Assembly (NCBI RefSeq): GCF_026000115.1 | Contig: NZ_AP026867.1 | Location: forward strand, 5,692,001 to 5,756,000 | DNA length: 64,000 nucleotides | From: Aureispira anguillae | GTDB lineage: Bacteria; Bacteroidota; Bacteroidia; Chitinophagales; Saprospiraceae | Reading direction: 5' to 3' | Shown here: one piece after another, positions 37,570 through 47,617 of the stretch | How positions within the stretch are numbered: the first letter of the stretch is position 1 | Layout of the letters: the number at the start of each line of letters is the position of its first letter | Notes under the pieces: model-generated | The model's input: the letters and a program-made list of their open reading frames with translations, nothing else | Databases searched by the model: none | What the model was told of the DNA's origin: nothing | Made by a program: the position numbers and the translations under genes

Positions 37570-40500
37570 TTATTCAAACTTAATTTCAAGAGCCAAACCT
37601 CTAAGTTCGTGAACCAAAACATTAAATGATTCAGGAATACTTGACTCTGGTAAGTTATCTCCTTTAACAATTGCTTCGTATGCTTTTGCACGACCAATAA
37701 TATCATCCGATTTAATGGTCAATAACTCTTGTAGGATACTAGCAGCACCAAATGCCTCTAGTGCCCAAACCTCCATCTCACCAAAACGCTGACCACCAAA
37801 CTGAGCTTTACCACCCAATGGTTGTTGAGTAATCAACGAGTAAGGTCCAATAGAACGAGCATGCATTTTATCGTCTACCATATGCGCTAGTTTCAGCATA
37901 TAAATCACCCCTACAGTAGCTTCTTGATGGAAACGGTCTCCAGTCTCACCATCATATAAATGCGTTTGTCCAAAGTAAGGCAAACCAGCCTCTTGTACAA
38001 ACTTATTGATTTGATCCGACTTAGCACCATCAAAAATAGGCGTTGCAAACTTCATATTCAGCTTTTCACCAGCCCAGCCCAAGACAGTTTCAAAAATTTG
38101 CCCAAGGTTCATACGAGAAGGTACCCCAAGAGGATTCAAAATAATATCCATTGGTGTTCCATCCTCTAAGTATGGCATATCCTCATCTCGAACGATTCTA
38201 GCAACAATACCTTTGTTACCGTGACGTCCTGCTAACTTATCACCTACTTTTAGTTTACGTTTTTTAGCCAAATATACTTTCGCTAACTTAAGTACACCAG
38301 CAGGTAGTTCATCACCAATAGTAATCGCAAATTTATCTCGTTTGTAGTTACTAATGATTTGATTTACTTTGATACTATAATTGTGTAGCAATTGGCGCAC
38401 CAACTGATTGGTTGTATCGTCATTGGTCCAATTGGTATAATCTACAGCACTATAATCAATATCTCTCAATCCACGCTCTGTGAATTTAGCATCTTTTTCG
38501 ATTAATTGCTCGTTGTAAATCGACTTGATACCTTCAGAAGTTTTGCCATCCAACAAGGTCAATAGTTTTTCAACTAAATTACTTTTTAGTTTAGCAATTT
38601 CATTATCGAAGTCTGTGTCCAACTTAGACAATAGCTTTTTGTCCATTGCCTTTTGTACCTTATCCTTTTTGGCACGTTTGAACAAACGCTTATCGATAAT
38701 CACCCCTTTAGTAGAAGGAGAAGCTTTTAACGAAGCATCTTTTACATCACCAGCTTTGTCTCCAAAGATAGCACGCAATAATTTTTCTTCAGGCGTAGGA
38801 TCAGATTCTCCTTTTGGAGTAATCTTACCAACAATAATATCACGCTCTTTAATCCAAGCACCAATACGAATCAAACCATTCTCATCTAGATTTCTAGTCG
38901 CATCTTCACTTACGTTAGGAATATCATTGGTAAATTCTTCCTCTCCTAATTTTGTATCACGAACATCTACTTCAAAAGCCTCAATGTGCAACGAAGTAAA
39001 AATATCTTCACGTACTACACGCTCAGAAAGCACAATTGCATCCTCAAAGTTATATCCTTTCCAAGGCATAAAGGCAACTTTTAGGTTTTGTCCTAAAGCC
39101 AACTCACCATCTTGGGTAGCATAACCTTGACAAAGAACTTTTCCTCTATGAACACGCTCCCCTTTAGCCACGATAGGCTTCAAGTTGATGCATGAATTTT
39201 GGTTGGTTCTTCTAAATTTAACTAAATCATATGTTGTGAAATCATCATCAAAAGAAACCGCACGTTCTTCTGCTGTACGGTCATACTTGATAATAATTTT
39301 AGTAGCATCTACATAATCAACAACTCCATCTCCCTCTGCATTAATCAACATTCTAGAATCACGAGCTACCTTAGCTTCCAAACCAGTCCCTACAATTGGA
39401 GACTGAGGTTTAAGCAATGGTACTGCCTGACGCTGCATGTTTGATCCCATCAAAGCACGGTTGGCATCATCATGAGACAAGAAAGGAATCAACGAAGCAG
39501 AAACCCCTACAATTTGGTTCGGAGAAATATCGATAAATTCGATTTCATCTGGACTCAATACAGGGAATTCACCATGTTGACGACATTTGATACGATCAGT
39601 AGCAAACTCGCCCTTCGTATTTAATTTAGCATTCGCTTGAGCAATAATTTTATAATCTTCTTGCTCTGCTGACAAATATTGAGGGTTATTGCCAAAATCT
39701 ACCCGAATACCATCCAAAATTGGACGATATGGCGTTTCGATAAAGCCCATTTTGTTGATCTTAGCATGTACACAAAGTGTAGAGATCAAACCAATATTCG
39801 GTCCCTCAGGAGTTTCAATCGTACACAAACGACCATAATGAGAATAGTGAACGTCACGTACCTCAAACCCTGCACGCTCCCTAGATAAACCACCAGGTCC
39901 TAATGCAGAAATACGACGCTTATGAGTAATCTCAGAAAGTGGATTGGTTTGATCCAAGAACTGAGACAATTGGCTAGTACCAAAAAATGAGTTGATAACA
40001 GACGATAAGGTACGTGCATTAATCAAATCAACAGGCGTAAACACCTCGTTATCACGAACATTCATACGCTCACGAATTGTACGAGCCATACGAGCCAATC
40101 CAACTCCAAATTGAGAATATAATTGCTCTCCAACAGTACGTACACGACGGTTGCTCAAGTGATCAATATCATCAATTTCTGCTTTTTGGTTGATCAAACG
40201 CACCAAATAAGTTACGATTTCGATAATATCCTCTTTTGTCAAAACACTAACATCACGGCTAGTATTCAACTCTAGTTTTCGATTGATCTTATAACGACCA
40301 ACATCACCTAAGTTATAACGCTTGTCAGAGAAGAATAATTTTTCAATAATACCTCTAGCAGTCTCCTCATCTGGCGGGTCAGAACCACGCAATTGGCGAT
40401 AGATATGTTGTACCGCTTCAATTTCAGAATTGGAAGTATCCTTTTGCAAGGTATTGTATATAACAGAATAGTCCTCTTCAATATCTTCTTTTTGAAGAAT

Positions 40501-41403
40501 CACACTTTCAACCCCTACTTCGAGAACATCTTCAATATTAGAAGCATCTAAAATAACATCACGCTCCAAGATAACCTCAATACGCTCGATAGAAACAACC
40601 TCTCCAGTGTCTTCGTCCACAAAATCTTCTGTCCAGTTACGCAAAACACGAGCGGCCAACTTTCTACCCAAGTTAGCTTCTAAAGATTCGCGAGTAGCAG
40701 GAATTTCGTCTGCTAAGCCGAATAAATTCAGGATATCTTTGTCACCATCGTAACCGATAGCACGCAATAAAGTTGTAACAGGGAATTTTTTCTTACGGTC
40801 GATATAAGCATACATGACAGAGTTAATGTCTGTAGCAAATTCCATCCATGCTCCTTTAAAAGGAATTACACGAGCAGAATAGATCTTAGTACCATTGGGA
40901 TGACGACTTTGACCAAAGAATACACCTGGCGAACGATGCAATTGAGACACGATAACACGCTCCGCACCATTGACAACAAAGGTACCCTTAGGAGTCATGT
41001 ATGGGATGTTCCCCAAAAATACATCTTGAACAGTTTGTTCAAAATCCACGTGTTCTTCATCATTACAAGAAAGGCGCAATTTTGCTTTTAGAGGCACACT
41101 ATAAGTCAAACCACGCTCCATACATTCTTCTATAGAGTAACGAGGTGGATCGATAAAATAGTTCAAAAATTCTAAAACAAAAATATTACGGGCATCTGTG
41201 ATTGGAAAATTTTCCTGAAACACTTGATAAAGTCCCTCATCAATTCTACTTTCTGGAGTAGTTTCTAGTTGAAAGAACTCCTGAAACGATTTGACTTGGA
41301 TTTCTAAGAAATCAGGATATTGATCCTCATGCTTAATTTTACCAAAATTATGTCTCGTATTTTCAGGTGCACCGCGATGGCTTGTATTGTTAAGAGATGA
41401 CAT
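37570..41403 (-). CDS. rpoB: DNA-directed RNA polymerase beta subunit
   Basis: 1277 residues. The rifampicin-region sequence [23 protein letters not shown] (named here by its ends, [11 protein letters not shown] and THKRR) is followed by [14 protein letters not shown], and the GRHGNKG motif and the C-terminal [19 protein letters not shown] are present. The rifampicin cluster shows the usual sensitive-type residues Gln, Asp, His and Arg, with Ser in SALGPGG. Second to last gene of the rplKAJL-rpoBC operon, preceded by a 213-bp spacer rich in hairpins. Confidence 0.99.
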   Translation of the reverse strand: MSSLNNTSHRGAPENTRHNFGKIKHEDQYPDFLEIQVKSFQEFFQLETTPESRIDEGLYQVFQENFPITDARNIFVLEFLNYFIDPPRYSIEECMERGLTYSVPLKAKLRLSCNDEEHVDFEQTVQDVFLGNIPYMTPKGTFVVNGAERVIVSQLHRSPGVFFGQSRHPNGTKIYSARVIPFKGAWMEFATDINSVMYAYIDRKKKFPVTTLLRAIGYDGDKDILNLFGLADEIPATRESLEANLGRKLAARVLRNWTEDFVDEDTGEVVSIERIEVILERDVILDASNIEDVLEVGVESVILQKEDIEEDYSVIYNTLQKDTSNSEIEAVQHIYRQLRGSDPPDEETARGIIEKLFFSDKRYNLGDVGRYKINRKLELNTSRDVSVLTKEDIIEIVTYLVRLINQKAEIDDIDHLSNRRVRTVGEQLYSQFGVGLARMARTIRERMNVRDNEVFTPVDLINARTLSSVINSFFGTSQLSQFLDQTNPLSEITHKRRISALGPGGLSRERAGFEVRDVHYSHYGRLCTIETPEGPNIGLISTLCVHAKINKMGFIETPYRPILDGIRVDFGNNPQYLSAEQEDYKIIAQANAKLNTKGEFATDRIKCRQHGEFPVLSPDEIEFIDISPNQIVGVSASLIPFLSHDDANRALMGSNMQRQAVPLLKPQSPIVGTGLEAKVARDSRMLINAEGDGVVDYVDATKIIIKYDRTAEERAVSFDDDFTTYDLVKFRRTNQNSCINLKPIVAKGERVHRGKVLCQGYATQDGELALGQNLKVAFMPWKGYNFEDAIVLSERVVREDIFTSLHIEAFEVDVRDTKLGEEEFTNDIPNVSEDATRNLDENGLIRIGAWIKERDIIVGKITPKGESDPTPEEKLLRAIFGDKAGDVKDASLKASPSTKGVIIDKRLFKRAKKDKVQKAMDKKLLSKLDTDFDNEIAKLKSNLVEKLLTLLDGKTSEGIKSIYNEQLIEKDAKFTERGLRDIDYSAVDYTNWTNDDTTNQLVRQLLHNYSIKVNQIISNYKRDKFAITIGDELPAGVLKLAKVYLAKKRKLKVGDKLAGRHGNKGIVARIVRDEDMPYLEDGTPMDIILNPLGVPSRMNLGQIFETVLGWAGEKLNMKFATPIFDGAKSDQINKFVQEAGLPYFGQTHLYDGETGDRFHQEATVGVIYMLKLAHMVDDKMHARSIGPYSLITQQPLGGKAQFGGQRFGEMEVWALEAFGAASILQELLTIKSDDIIGRAKAYEAIVKGDNLPESSIPESFNVLVHELRGLALEIKFE

Positions 41404-41503
41404 GAAGCTAATTTTATAAAGTTACGACGCAGAACAGAATATTGCCCCTGTCAAGGGAGAAGTAAAAACAACAAACAATATTCTATTAAAATAAAACAGG
41501 AAA

Positions 41504-41591
41504 ATCTGACAGTAGTCAGATCGTTAATAGAGCAATAGGCTTAGCTACCTTGAGGTAACTAAGCCCACACTTATATCTAAAAGTATAGGTG
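41504..41591 (-). other. Hairpin-rich spacer between rplL and rpoB
   Basis: Three stem-loops in a row: 41504-41521 (7 bp, loop AGTA), 41538-41565 (11 of 12 bp, loop TTGA) and about 41566-41591 (9 bp with one G-T). None is followed by a T tract on the minus strand. In other bacteria the rplL-rpoB junction carries an attenuator and an RNase III site, and these are candidates for the same role. Confidence 0.6.
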
Positions 41592-41617
41592 TATGCAGAA
41601 TATCACCAATCCTTTTA

Positions 41618-41995
41618 TTATTTCAACTCTACTTCAGCACCTACTGCTTCCAAAGCAGCTTTTAAGCTTTCAGCTTCGTCTTTAGGAGCAGCCTCTTTAA
41701 CAGCGCAAGGAGCACCATCTACAAGTTCTTTTGCTTCTTTAAGACCAACACCCAATAGAGTTTTGATTTCTTTAACTACTTTCAACTTAGCAGAACCAGC
41801 TGATTTCAACATAACGTCAAATTCAGTTTTTTCAGCAGCAGCCTCAGCACCACCAGCGCCAGGACCAGCAGCAACAGCTACAGCAGCAGCAGCAGGCTCA
41901 ATGCCATAAGTTTCTTTAAGAATATCAGCTAATTCTTTAACGTCTTTTACTGATAAGTTTACTAGTTCTTCTGCTAATTGATTTAGATCAGCCAT
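41618..41995 (-). CDS. rplL: 50S ribosomal protein L7/L12
   Basis: 125 residues. The N-terminal dimerisation domain ([22 protein letters not shown], named by its ends) is followed by an Ala/Gly-rich hinge ([21 protein letters not shown] region) and the conserved C-terminal domain ([23 protein letters not shown] region). It forms the flexible stalk that recruits translation factors. Codon use is strongly biased, as expected for a highly expressed gene. Between rplJ (139 bp) and rpoB. Confidence 0.98.
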   Translation of the reverse strand: MADLNQLAEELVNLSVKDVKELADILKETYGIEPAAAAVAVAAGPGAGGAEAAAEKTEFDVMLKSAGSAKLKVVKEIKTLLGVGLKEAKELVDGAPCAVKEAAPKDEAESLKAALEAVGAEVELK

Positions 41996-42134
41996 TTTAA
42001 TTGATAATTTTAAATTTCCTAAGAAATAAGTTTCTAAATAAAATATTTATGAAGAATACCTTTGTGGAAGCTCAGAATATTCATCAATAAAAAGTCGTTC
42101 CGTAACAGTAACAACTTTATTCAGAGCAAAATTG

Positions 42135-42668
42135 CTATTCGCCACGCTCCTCCAAAGCCTTAAGCAACCCAGAGATAGTGTTTCCACCAGACTGTAGAGA
42201 TCCCACAAGGTTTTTGATAGGAGATTCGAGCAATAGAATGATATCGCCGATAAGCTCTTCTTTAGATTTGATGCTAACTAAAGCATCCAATTGGTCATCG
42301 CCAACATAAACTTCAGATTCAACAAAAGCTGCTTTTAATACAGGCTTTTCATTGTCTTCTCTAAATTTTTTAATTAGTTTGGCTGGAGCATTACCAGTTT
42401 CAGTGAACATCAACGCAGAAGCGCCTTTTAGTACACCATAAAGATCTTCATAGTTCTCTTCATTGGTAGTAGCGGCTTTTTCCAACGCTTTTTTGATCAA
42501 GGTATTCTTAACTACTTTTAGTTGAATATCTTGCTCAAAGCATGTTCTTCTTAATTTATTTATTGTTTCAACATTTAGTTCAGAGCAGTCTGTTACATAG
42601 AAGTATTTACTATCCGCAAACTTCCCAGCCAACTCTTCGATAACTAACGTTTTTTCTGCTTTTGTCAT
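42135..42668 (-). CDS. rplJ: 50S ribosomal protein L10
   Basis: 177 residues, the stalk base that carries L7/L12 dimers. Recognisable parts are the N-terminal MTKAEKTLVIEELAGKF, YVTDCSELNVETINKLRR and the VVKNTLIKKALE segment, plus a C-terminal helix for L12 binding (GNTISGLLKALEERGE). The gap to rplA is only 41 bp, so a long L10-binding leader of the E. coli kind does not fit between them. Confidence 0.97.
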   Translation of the reverse strand: MTKAEKTLVIEELAGKFADSKYFYVTDCSELNVETINKLRRTCFEQDIQLKVVKNTLIKKALEKAATTNEENYEDLYGVLKGASALMFTETGNAPAKLIKKFREDNEKPVLKAAFVESEVYVGDDQLDALVSIKSKEELIGDIILLLESPIKNLVGSLQSGGNTISGLLKALEERGE

Positions 42669-42709
42669 TTTATATTAATTTTTAAAGCTTGATCAAAAGA
42701 GTTTGCCAA

Positions 42710-43408
42710 TTATTTTAATTTAGTATTGATAGCAACACCAGGACTGCAAGTAGTAGCCGTTGTAATACTCTTCATATAAGTTCCCTTAGCAGAAGAAGGC
42801 TTTATTTTAGTCAATGTGTTTAATACTTCTTTTGCATTGTCATACAATTTGTCAGCCGTAAAAGAAACACGACCAATAGGAGTGTGAACAATACCGTATT
42901 TGTCAACACGGAAAGAAGTTTTCCCTTTTTTGATAGAGCTAATAGCATCTCCCAAACTCTGACCAGCAGTAACTACAGTACCAGATTTAGGGTTAGGCAT
43001 TAGTCCACGAGGTCCTAATACTCTACCTAGACGACCAAGCTTTGGCATTACGTTCGCCATTGCAACGATAACGTCAATATCTAACCAACCACCTTGCATT
43101 TTAGTAAGGTATTCATCCAAACCTACGTAATCAGCACCAGCAGCTTTAGCTTCTTCCTCCTTATCTGGAGTACAAAGAGCTAAAACCTTCTTGTCTTTAC
43201 CCGTACCGTGAGGCAAGGTAATGGTGCCACGAAGATTTTGGTCAGCTTTACGAGGATCTACTCCTAAACGGATGTGTAAATCCACAGACGCATCATATTT
43301 CGCAATATTGACCTCTTTAACAAGAGCCATTGCTTCCTCTAGGGAATAGAGCTTGCCAGCTTCAATTTTCTTTTCTGCTTCTGCTCTCTTTTTAGTAATT
43401 TTTCCCAT
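42710..43408 (-). CDS. rplA: 50S ribosomal protein L1
   Basis: 232 residues, typical length. Characteristic parts are the DASVDLHIRLGVDPRKADQ segment, RGTITLPHGTGK, GRLGRVLGPRGLMPNPKSG and SVKGTYMKS-like ending (here SAKGTYMKSI). It binds 23S rRNA at the L1 stalk and in many bacteria represses its own operon. It follows rplK by 104 bp. Confidence 0.98.
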   Translation of the reverse strand: MGKITKKRAEAEKKIEAGKLYSLEEAMALVKEVNIAKYDASVDLHIRLGVDPRKADQNLRGTITLPHGTGKDKKVLALCTPDKEEEAKAAGADYVGLDEYLTKMQGGWLDIDVIVAMANVMPKLGRLGRVLGPRGLMPNPKSGTVVTAGQSLGDAISSIKKGKTSFRVDKYGIVHTPIGRVSFTADKLYDNAKEVLNTLTKIKPSSAKGTYMKSITTATTCSPGVAINTKLK

Positions 43409-43512
43409 TTTGATAATTAAATTTTCTAAATAAGTAAACGAGGTTGTTATTACTTACTTTTTAATAGAATTGTTTTTTCAAGTACATGTTTTGCACTTGC
43501 GCATTCATTTTA

Positions 43513-43956
43513 CTAGTTGTCCCAAGGAGCTGTTCCAGTAACATTGATCCCCATGCTTCGAGCCGTTCCCGCAACCATTTTCATACCTGATTCAACTGTA
43601 AAACAGTTAAGGTCAGGCATTTTGTTTTCGACGATTTCCTTTACTTGATCCCAAGTAACTGAACCCACCTTATTACGGTTAGACTGATCAGAACCACCTT
43701 TTAGACCAGCAGCTTTCAATAACTGAACTGCAGCTGGAGGAGTTTTGATAACAAAGCTAAAAGATTTGTCTTTGAATACAGTAATGATTACAGGCAAAAT
43801 TTGACCCATTTTATCTTGGGTATCTGCATTAAAACGCTTGCAGAATTCCATGATATTAACACCTTTGGCACCCAATGCAGGACCTACTGGTGGAGCTGGA
43901 TTTGCTTGTCCTCCTTTTACTTGTAGCTTAATAAATGTTTCGACTTCTTTTGCCAT
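43513..43956 (-). CDS. rplK: 50S ribosomal protein L11
   Basis: 147 residues with the usual [18 protein letters not shown] start, [38 protein letters not shown] and C-terminal [10 protein letters not shown]. Part of the GTPase-associated centre. Its start is 13 bp after the nusG stop. Confidence 0.98.
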   Translation of the reverse strand: MAKEVETFIKLQVKGGQANPAPPVGPALGAKGVNIMEFCKRFNADTQDKMGQILPVIITVFKDKSFSFVIKTPPAAVQLLKAAGLKGGSDQSNRNKVGSVTWDQVKEIVENKMPDLNCFTVESGMKMVAGTARSMGINVTGTAPWDN

Positions 43957-43969
43957 TACTTACAAATAT

Positions 43970-44545
43970 TTAAGAGTTTTTTTCAACTTGCATAAAGTTC
44001 AATTCAACCTCAGTCTCTCTACCAAATACTTTGGTAATGATTGTGAGTTTTTTCTTTTCCTCATTAACCGCTTTGACCACACCAGGAAAATCCTTGAAGG
44101 GTCCATCAGTCACCTTAACGTCCTCTCCTACTAAGAATGGATCTGCTAAAGATTCGCCCGTTTCAGACGATTGGTCAACCTTACTTAAAATTCTTGTGAT
44201 TTCGTGATCTCTCATTGGAATAGGATTTTTCTTTCCTAAAAAGTGGATCACATCTTTGATGGAGGTCATAGCTTGAATGACATTGCCATTCAGCGAGGAT
44301 TTCATACCAGTGGGAGTATTTCTTACTACGGCTTCTACTAAAATATAACCAGGAGTAAGCGTACGTTCTTGGATTACTTTTTTACCATTACGGATTTTGT
44401 AAACTTTCTCTGTAGGGACAATAATATTGGGAACAAGATCTCTCCAACCATTACGATCTATTTCTAGATCTAAACGTTCTTTGATTTTACGTTCTTTATT
44501 AGAGACTACCCTCAAGCAATACCATTTCGTTTCTACAGCGCCCAT
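43970..44545 (-). CDS. nusG: Transcription termination/antitermination factor NusG
   Basis: 191 residues. The N-terminal NGN domain (KWYCLRVVSNKERKIKERL, then TPGYILVEA) is followed by a C-terminal KOW domain (GEDVKVTDGPFKDFPGVVKAV). It binds RNA polymerase and couples elongation with Rho or ribosomes. It follows secE by 36 bp and is part of the same transcript as the ribosomal proteins. Confidence 0.97.
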   Translation of the reverse strand: MGAVETKWYCLRVVSNKERKIKERLDLEIDRNGWRDLVPNIIVPTEKVYKIRNGKKVIQERTLTPGYILVEAVVRNTPTGMKSSLNGNVIQAMTSIKDVIHFLGKKNPIPMRDHEITRILSKVDQSSETGESLADPFLVGEDVKVTDGPFKDFPGVVKAVNEEKKKLTIITKVFGRETEVELNFMQVEKNS

Positions 44546-44581
44546 AATCGCAAAATTTACTTCTTAATAATTAAGATTGTA

Positions 44582-44755
44582 TTAATATAAAATACCTAAT
44601 ACATTAACCCAAATAAAATCCATTAATGCTATTAGGCACGCCAAAAACACAGAACCTGCAATAACAACAACAGTTGTTTTTTGCAATTCAGCCCAAGTAG
44701 GCCAAGTTACCTCTTCGGTAAGTTCTTTCATGCTACGTTTAAAATATTCAACCAT
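44582..44755 (-). CDS. secE: Preprotein translocase subunit SecE
   Basis: 57 residues from ATG at 44755, a short SecE with one membrane helix (about 30-52). The cytoplasmic amphipathic part contains the hallmark ELTEEVTWPTWAELQKTT. The longer open frame starting at 44890 runs through the tRNA-Trp gene and is rejected. It is part of the SecYEG channel, encoded between tRNA-Trp and nusG as usual in this phylum. Confidence 0.96.
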   Translation of the reverse strand: MVEYFKRSMKELTEEVTWPTWAELQKTTVVVIAGSVFLACLIALMDFIWVNVLGILY

Positions 44756-44787
44756 TGTTGCTAGTATGAATTCTGATGAAAATTTAG

Positions 44788-44860
44788 CACGGGTGGAGGG
44801 ACTCGAACCCCCAGCCCTCGGTTTTGGAGACCGATGCTCTACCAATTGAGCTACACCCGT
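44788..44860 (-). tRNA. tRNA-Trp (anticodon CCA)
   Basis: A cloverleaf with acceptor ACGGGTG/CACCCGT, D-arm GCTC/GAGC, anticodon CCA (44825-44827 on the minus strand) and T-arm GGGGG/CCCTC-type with TTCGAGT. No encoded CCA. Located between tuf and secE. Confidence 0.95.
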
Positions 44861-44926
44861 AGATGAAGGGTTAAGCAAATAGATGCTCAACCCTTCTATT
44901 TTATGCTAAAAGACGCTAGGTCTTTA

Positions 44927-46114
44927 TTATTCTAAGATTTCAGTTACTTGACCAGCACCTACTGTACGACCACCCTCACGGATAGCGAAACGTAGACCTT
45001 TCTCCATAGCGATAGGAGCGATCAATTCAACTGTAATAGTCAAGTTATCACCTGGCATTACCATCTCTACATTAGCAGGCAATTCGATAGCACCAGTTAC
45101 GTCAGTAGTACGGAAGTAGAACTGTGGACGGTAACCGTTGAAGAAAGGCTTGTGACGACCACCTTCATCTTTACCTAATACATATACTTCACAAGTAAAT
45201 TTAGTATGAGGCTTAACAGAACCAGGCTTACAGATTACCATACCTCTTTTCAATGCTGTTTTCTCAACACCACGTAGTAACAAACCAGCGTTATCACCAG
45301 CTTCACCACGATCCAAGATTTTACGGAACATCTCAACACCTGTTACAGTAGAAGTAAGTTTTTCACCATCTTCCATGAAACCGATAATATCTACAGCATC
45401 ACCAGTATTGATAACACCACGCTCGATACGACCAGTAGCAACAGTACCACGACCAGTAATAGAGAATACATCCTCGATAGGCATCAAGAAAGGCTTATCT
45501 ACATCACGCTCAGGCAAAGGAATATCAGCATCTACAGCAGCCATCAATTCGTTGATAGCAGCAACACCAGCAGCATCACCTTCTAGAGCTTTAAGAGCAG
45601 AACCTTGAACAATTGTACAATCTTCAAAACCATAAGATTCTAAGATTTCTTGAGCTTCCATTTCTACTAATTCTAGCATTTCTGGATCATCAACAAGATC
45701 AACTTTGTTCATGAAAACAACAATCTTAGGTACACCTACTTGACGAGCAAGAAGGATGTGCTCACGAGTTTGAGGCATAGGACCATCAGTAGCAGCAACT
45801 ACAAGAATAGCACCATCCATTTGTGCAGCACCAGTTACCATGTTTTTCACATAATCGGCGTGACCTGGACAGTCAACGTGTGCATAGTGACGATTAGCTG
45901 TTTCATATTCAACATGAGCAGTATTAATAGTAATACCACGCTCTTTTTCCTCTGGAGCAGAGTCAATAGTTGTATAGTCTTTTTTCTCAGCAAGACCAGC
46001 ATCTGCTAAAACATTAGTTATTGCAGCAGTAAGAGTGGTCTTACCATGATCCACGTGTCCAATTGTACCAATATTTACGTGGGGCTTCGAGCGATCAAAC
46101 GTTTCTTTAGCCAT
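44927..46114 (-). CDS. tuf: Translation elongation factor Tu
   Basis: 395 residues from ATG at 46114 ([19 protein letters not shown]). P-loop GHVDHGKT, switch [21 protein letters not shown] and SAL motifs are all present, followed by domains II and III with the C-terminal [10 protein letters not shown]. It delivers aminoacyl-tRNA to the ribosome. The open frame extends upstream to 46225 through the tRNA-Thr(GGT) gene and is not used. Encoded inside a tRNA cluster, 77 bp after tRNA-Thr(GGT). Confidence 0.99.
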   Translation of the reverse strand: MAKETFDRSKPHVNIGTIGHVDHGKTTLTAAITNVLADAGLAEKKDYTTIDSAPEEKERGITINTAHVEYETANRHYAHVDCPGHADYVKNMVTGAAQMDGAILVVAATDGPMPQTREHILLARQVGVPKIVVFMNKVDLVDDPEMLELVEMEAQEILESYGFEDCTIVQGSALKALEGDAAGVAAINELMAAVDADIPLPERDVDKPFLMPIEDVFSITGRGTVATGRIERGVINTGDAVDIIGFMEDGEKLTSTVTGVEMFRKILDRGEAGDNAGLLLRGVEKTALKRGMVICKPGSVKPHTKFTCEVYVLGKDEGGRHKPFFNGYRPQFYFRTTDVTGAIELPANVEMVMPGDNLTITVELIAPIAMEKGLRFAIREGGRTVGAGQVTEILE

Positions 46115-46191
46115 GGTTAGTCTAGATAAATTAAAAAGTTTTAAAATATTTTTTGAAAAATAGGAAATACTACTTTTCTGCCAAGTTGTCG

Positions 46192-46263
46192 AGCCAACGA
46201 GCAGAATTGAACTGCCGACCCCCACCTTACCAAGGTGGTGCTCTACCCCTGAGCTACGTTGGC
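46192..46263 (-). tRNA. tRNA-Thr (anticodon GGT)
   Basis: Acceptor GCCAACG/CGTTGGC, D-arm GCTC/GAGC, anticodon loop TTGGTAA with stem CCACC/GGTGG, and T-arm with TTCAATT. No encoded CCA. Confidence 0.95.
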
Positions 46264-46342
46264 AAAATTGTCAAAAAGTTAATATTCTCAATAATAAACA
46301 AATAAAGGGAATGAACCATTCCCTTTTCTATGCTTATATTTG

Positions 46343-46415
46343 AGCGGGAGACGAGACTCGAACCCGCGACCGTTAGCTTGGAAGGCTAATGCTCTACCAA
46401 CTGAGCTACTCCCGC
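46343..46415 (-). tRNA. tRNA-Gly (anticodon TCC)
   Basis: Acceptor GCGGGAG/CTCCCGC, anticodon loop CTTCCAA in stem TTAGC/GCTAA and T-arm with TTCGAGT. No encoded CCA. Confidence 0.95.
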
Positions 46416-46429
46416 TTAAAAGCGAATTG

Positions 46430-46512
46430 TGGGGGTGGTAGGACTCGAACCTACTCAGACATAGTCACCAGATTTACAGTCTGGCCCGGCTCTCCAACTC
46501 CGGCGCACCCCC
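46430..46512 (-). tRNA. tRNA-Tyr (anticodon GTA)
   Basis: 83 nt with the long variable arm expected for tRNA-Tyr. Acceptor GGGGGTG/CACCCCC, anticodon loop CTGTAAA and T-arm with TTCGAGT. Confidence 0.95.
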
Positions 46513-46567
46513 AACTCAACAAAATTAAAAATTCTGTTGAAATTATTTTGTGTATCTTTTTACTTAG

Positions 46568-46641
46568 AGCCGATAGAGGGACTCGAACCCACGACCTGCT
46601 GATTACAAATCAGCTGCTCTAGCCAGCTGAGCTATATCGGC
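46568..46641 (-). tRNA. tRNA-Thr (anticodon TGT)
   Basis: Acceptor GCCGATA/TATCGGC, anticodon loop TTTGTAA in stem CTGAT/ATCAG and T-arm with TTCGAGT. First gene of the long minus-strand transcript; with the GGT tRNA it covers all Thr codons by wobble. Confidence 0.95.
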
Positions 46642-46709
46642 GTAAAAAAAGGTTATACACTTGCCTTTCTTAAGAACTCTTAGTAGACGTTGTTCCCACT
46701 AAGCGAATG

Positions 46710-46740
46710 CAAATATACAACCTTTTTTTTTATCTCCAAA
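46710..46740 (-). promoter_or_regulatory. Promoter of the tRNA-tuf-secE-nusG-rpl-rpo transcript
   Basis: On the minus strand, TTTG (46740-46737), a 19-base spacer and TATATTTG (46717-46710) match the Bacteroidota consensus in both boxes. It lies between the hpf stop and tRNA-Thr(TGT), so the cluster can be transcribed independently of hpf. Confidence 0.8.
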
Positions 46741-46768
46741 TTTTTTCAAAAAAAAACTAAACTTTTTT

Positions 46769-47065
46769 TTAATTATTTTTTTTTGCCTTGTACTTGATTA
46801 GTTGTCTTCGTAACGATGAAGCGCCCAAATCTACGGACTCTTCGAAGGATTTACTTGTTTCTTTTGCCACCAAAGTAGAACCAGGAACTTTTATTTTTAT
46901 TTCTGCTACCTTATCCTGTACCTGCCCTGTTTTTTCTAATTTTAGGAAAACATCTGTACTGACAATATTGTCATAAAATGTTTCTAATTTGCCCAATTTT
47001 TTGTCAATAAACTCCATTAATTTAGAATCTGCATCAAAATTGACGGCTTGCGTGCGAATTTCCAT
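46769..47065 (-). CDS. hpf: Ribosome hibernation-promoting factor (short HPF/RaiA)
   Basis: 98 residues, the short-form length. The N-terminus reads MEIRTQAVNFDADSKLMEFI, followed by KLETFYDNIVSTDVFLKLE and the C-terminal helix DLGASSLRRQLIKYK. It binds the 30S decoding region in stationary phase and promotes inactive ribosomes. It is placed directly upstream of the tRNA-tuf cluster, as is common in Bacteroidota. Confidence 0.92.
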   Translation of the reverse strand: MEIRTQAVNFDADSKLMEFIDKKLGKLETFYDNIVSTDVFLKLEKTGQVQDKVAEIKIKVPGSTLVAKETSKSFEESVDLGASSLRRQLIKYKAKKNN

Positions 47066-47617
47066 AGGCCACTCGTTTTTTTATTGGTTAATCTTTTTCT
47101 ACCATAAGAACACAAAGCTTGATTAATTAATTCCAAAGCTTATGGTCTAATGATAGATTTTTATTTTTATTTACAATTGCATTGTATTTCTAATACAACT
47201 TAAAGCTACCATTCATCCCTTATTTTCAATAAACTAATCTACTCTTGATCTTTAATTGACCAATTTTATCCTTTTTCTCTATAAAAGGAGCAAACAATAA
47301 CCTTAAAATTGTTTTTTGTTTTGCTAATTAAACAAACTACTATTTAGGCTTATTGTTTTTTAGATATTGGGAATCTTTTGTTCCCTTTATCAACAACAAC
47401 CTTCTTATAATAGTTTCATATAAACTTAACATTTAATGTCTGCATTTCCAAATTTAACATAGTCTATTTTTTAAATCACTTCCGTCCTATTTTTATCTTA
47501 TTCTTAGACCAACAAGGAGATATGTTAGCATACTCATAAAATAAAAAAAATATGCCCTAAAAGGACTATATTTGTTGCTCTCTGATTCAGATATACTTAC
47601 AACAAAACAACGACTCA
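47066..47617. other. Divergent promoter region between hpf and lptC
   Basis: About 550 bases, AT-rich, without a gene. On the plus strand TATATTTG (47567-47574) is a -7 box for lptC, though no -33 TTG is seen at the right spacing. On the minus strand TAAATTTG (47456-47449) could serve hpf but would leave a very long leader. No repeat recognised. Confidence 0.5.

Noticed and set aside
38525-39124. Plus-strand open frame of 199 codons inside rpoB
   Set aside because: Antisense shadow of a strongly conserved gene with biased codon use; Ser-rich composition is typical of such shadows. The same applies to the other plus-strand frames in rpoB, rpoC, rplL and tuf.
44756-44890. N-terminal extension of secE through tRNA-Trp
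   Set aside because: The extension is translated tRNA-Trp sequence; ATG at 44755 gives a normal SecE.
46115-46225. N-terminal extension of EF-Tu through tRNA-Thr(GGT)
   Set aside because: EF-Tu begins [14 protein letters not shown]; the extra 37 residues derive from the tRNA and its flank.
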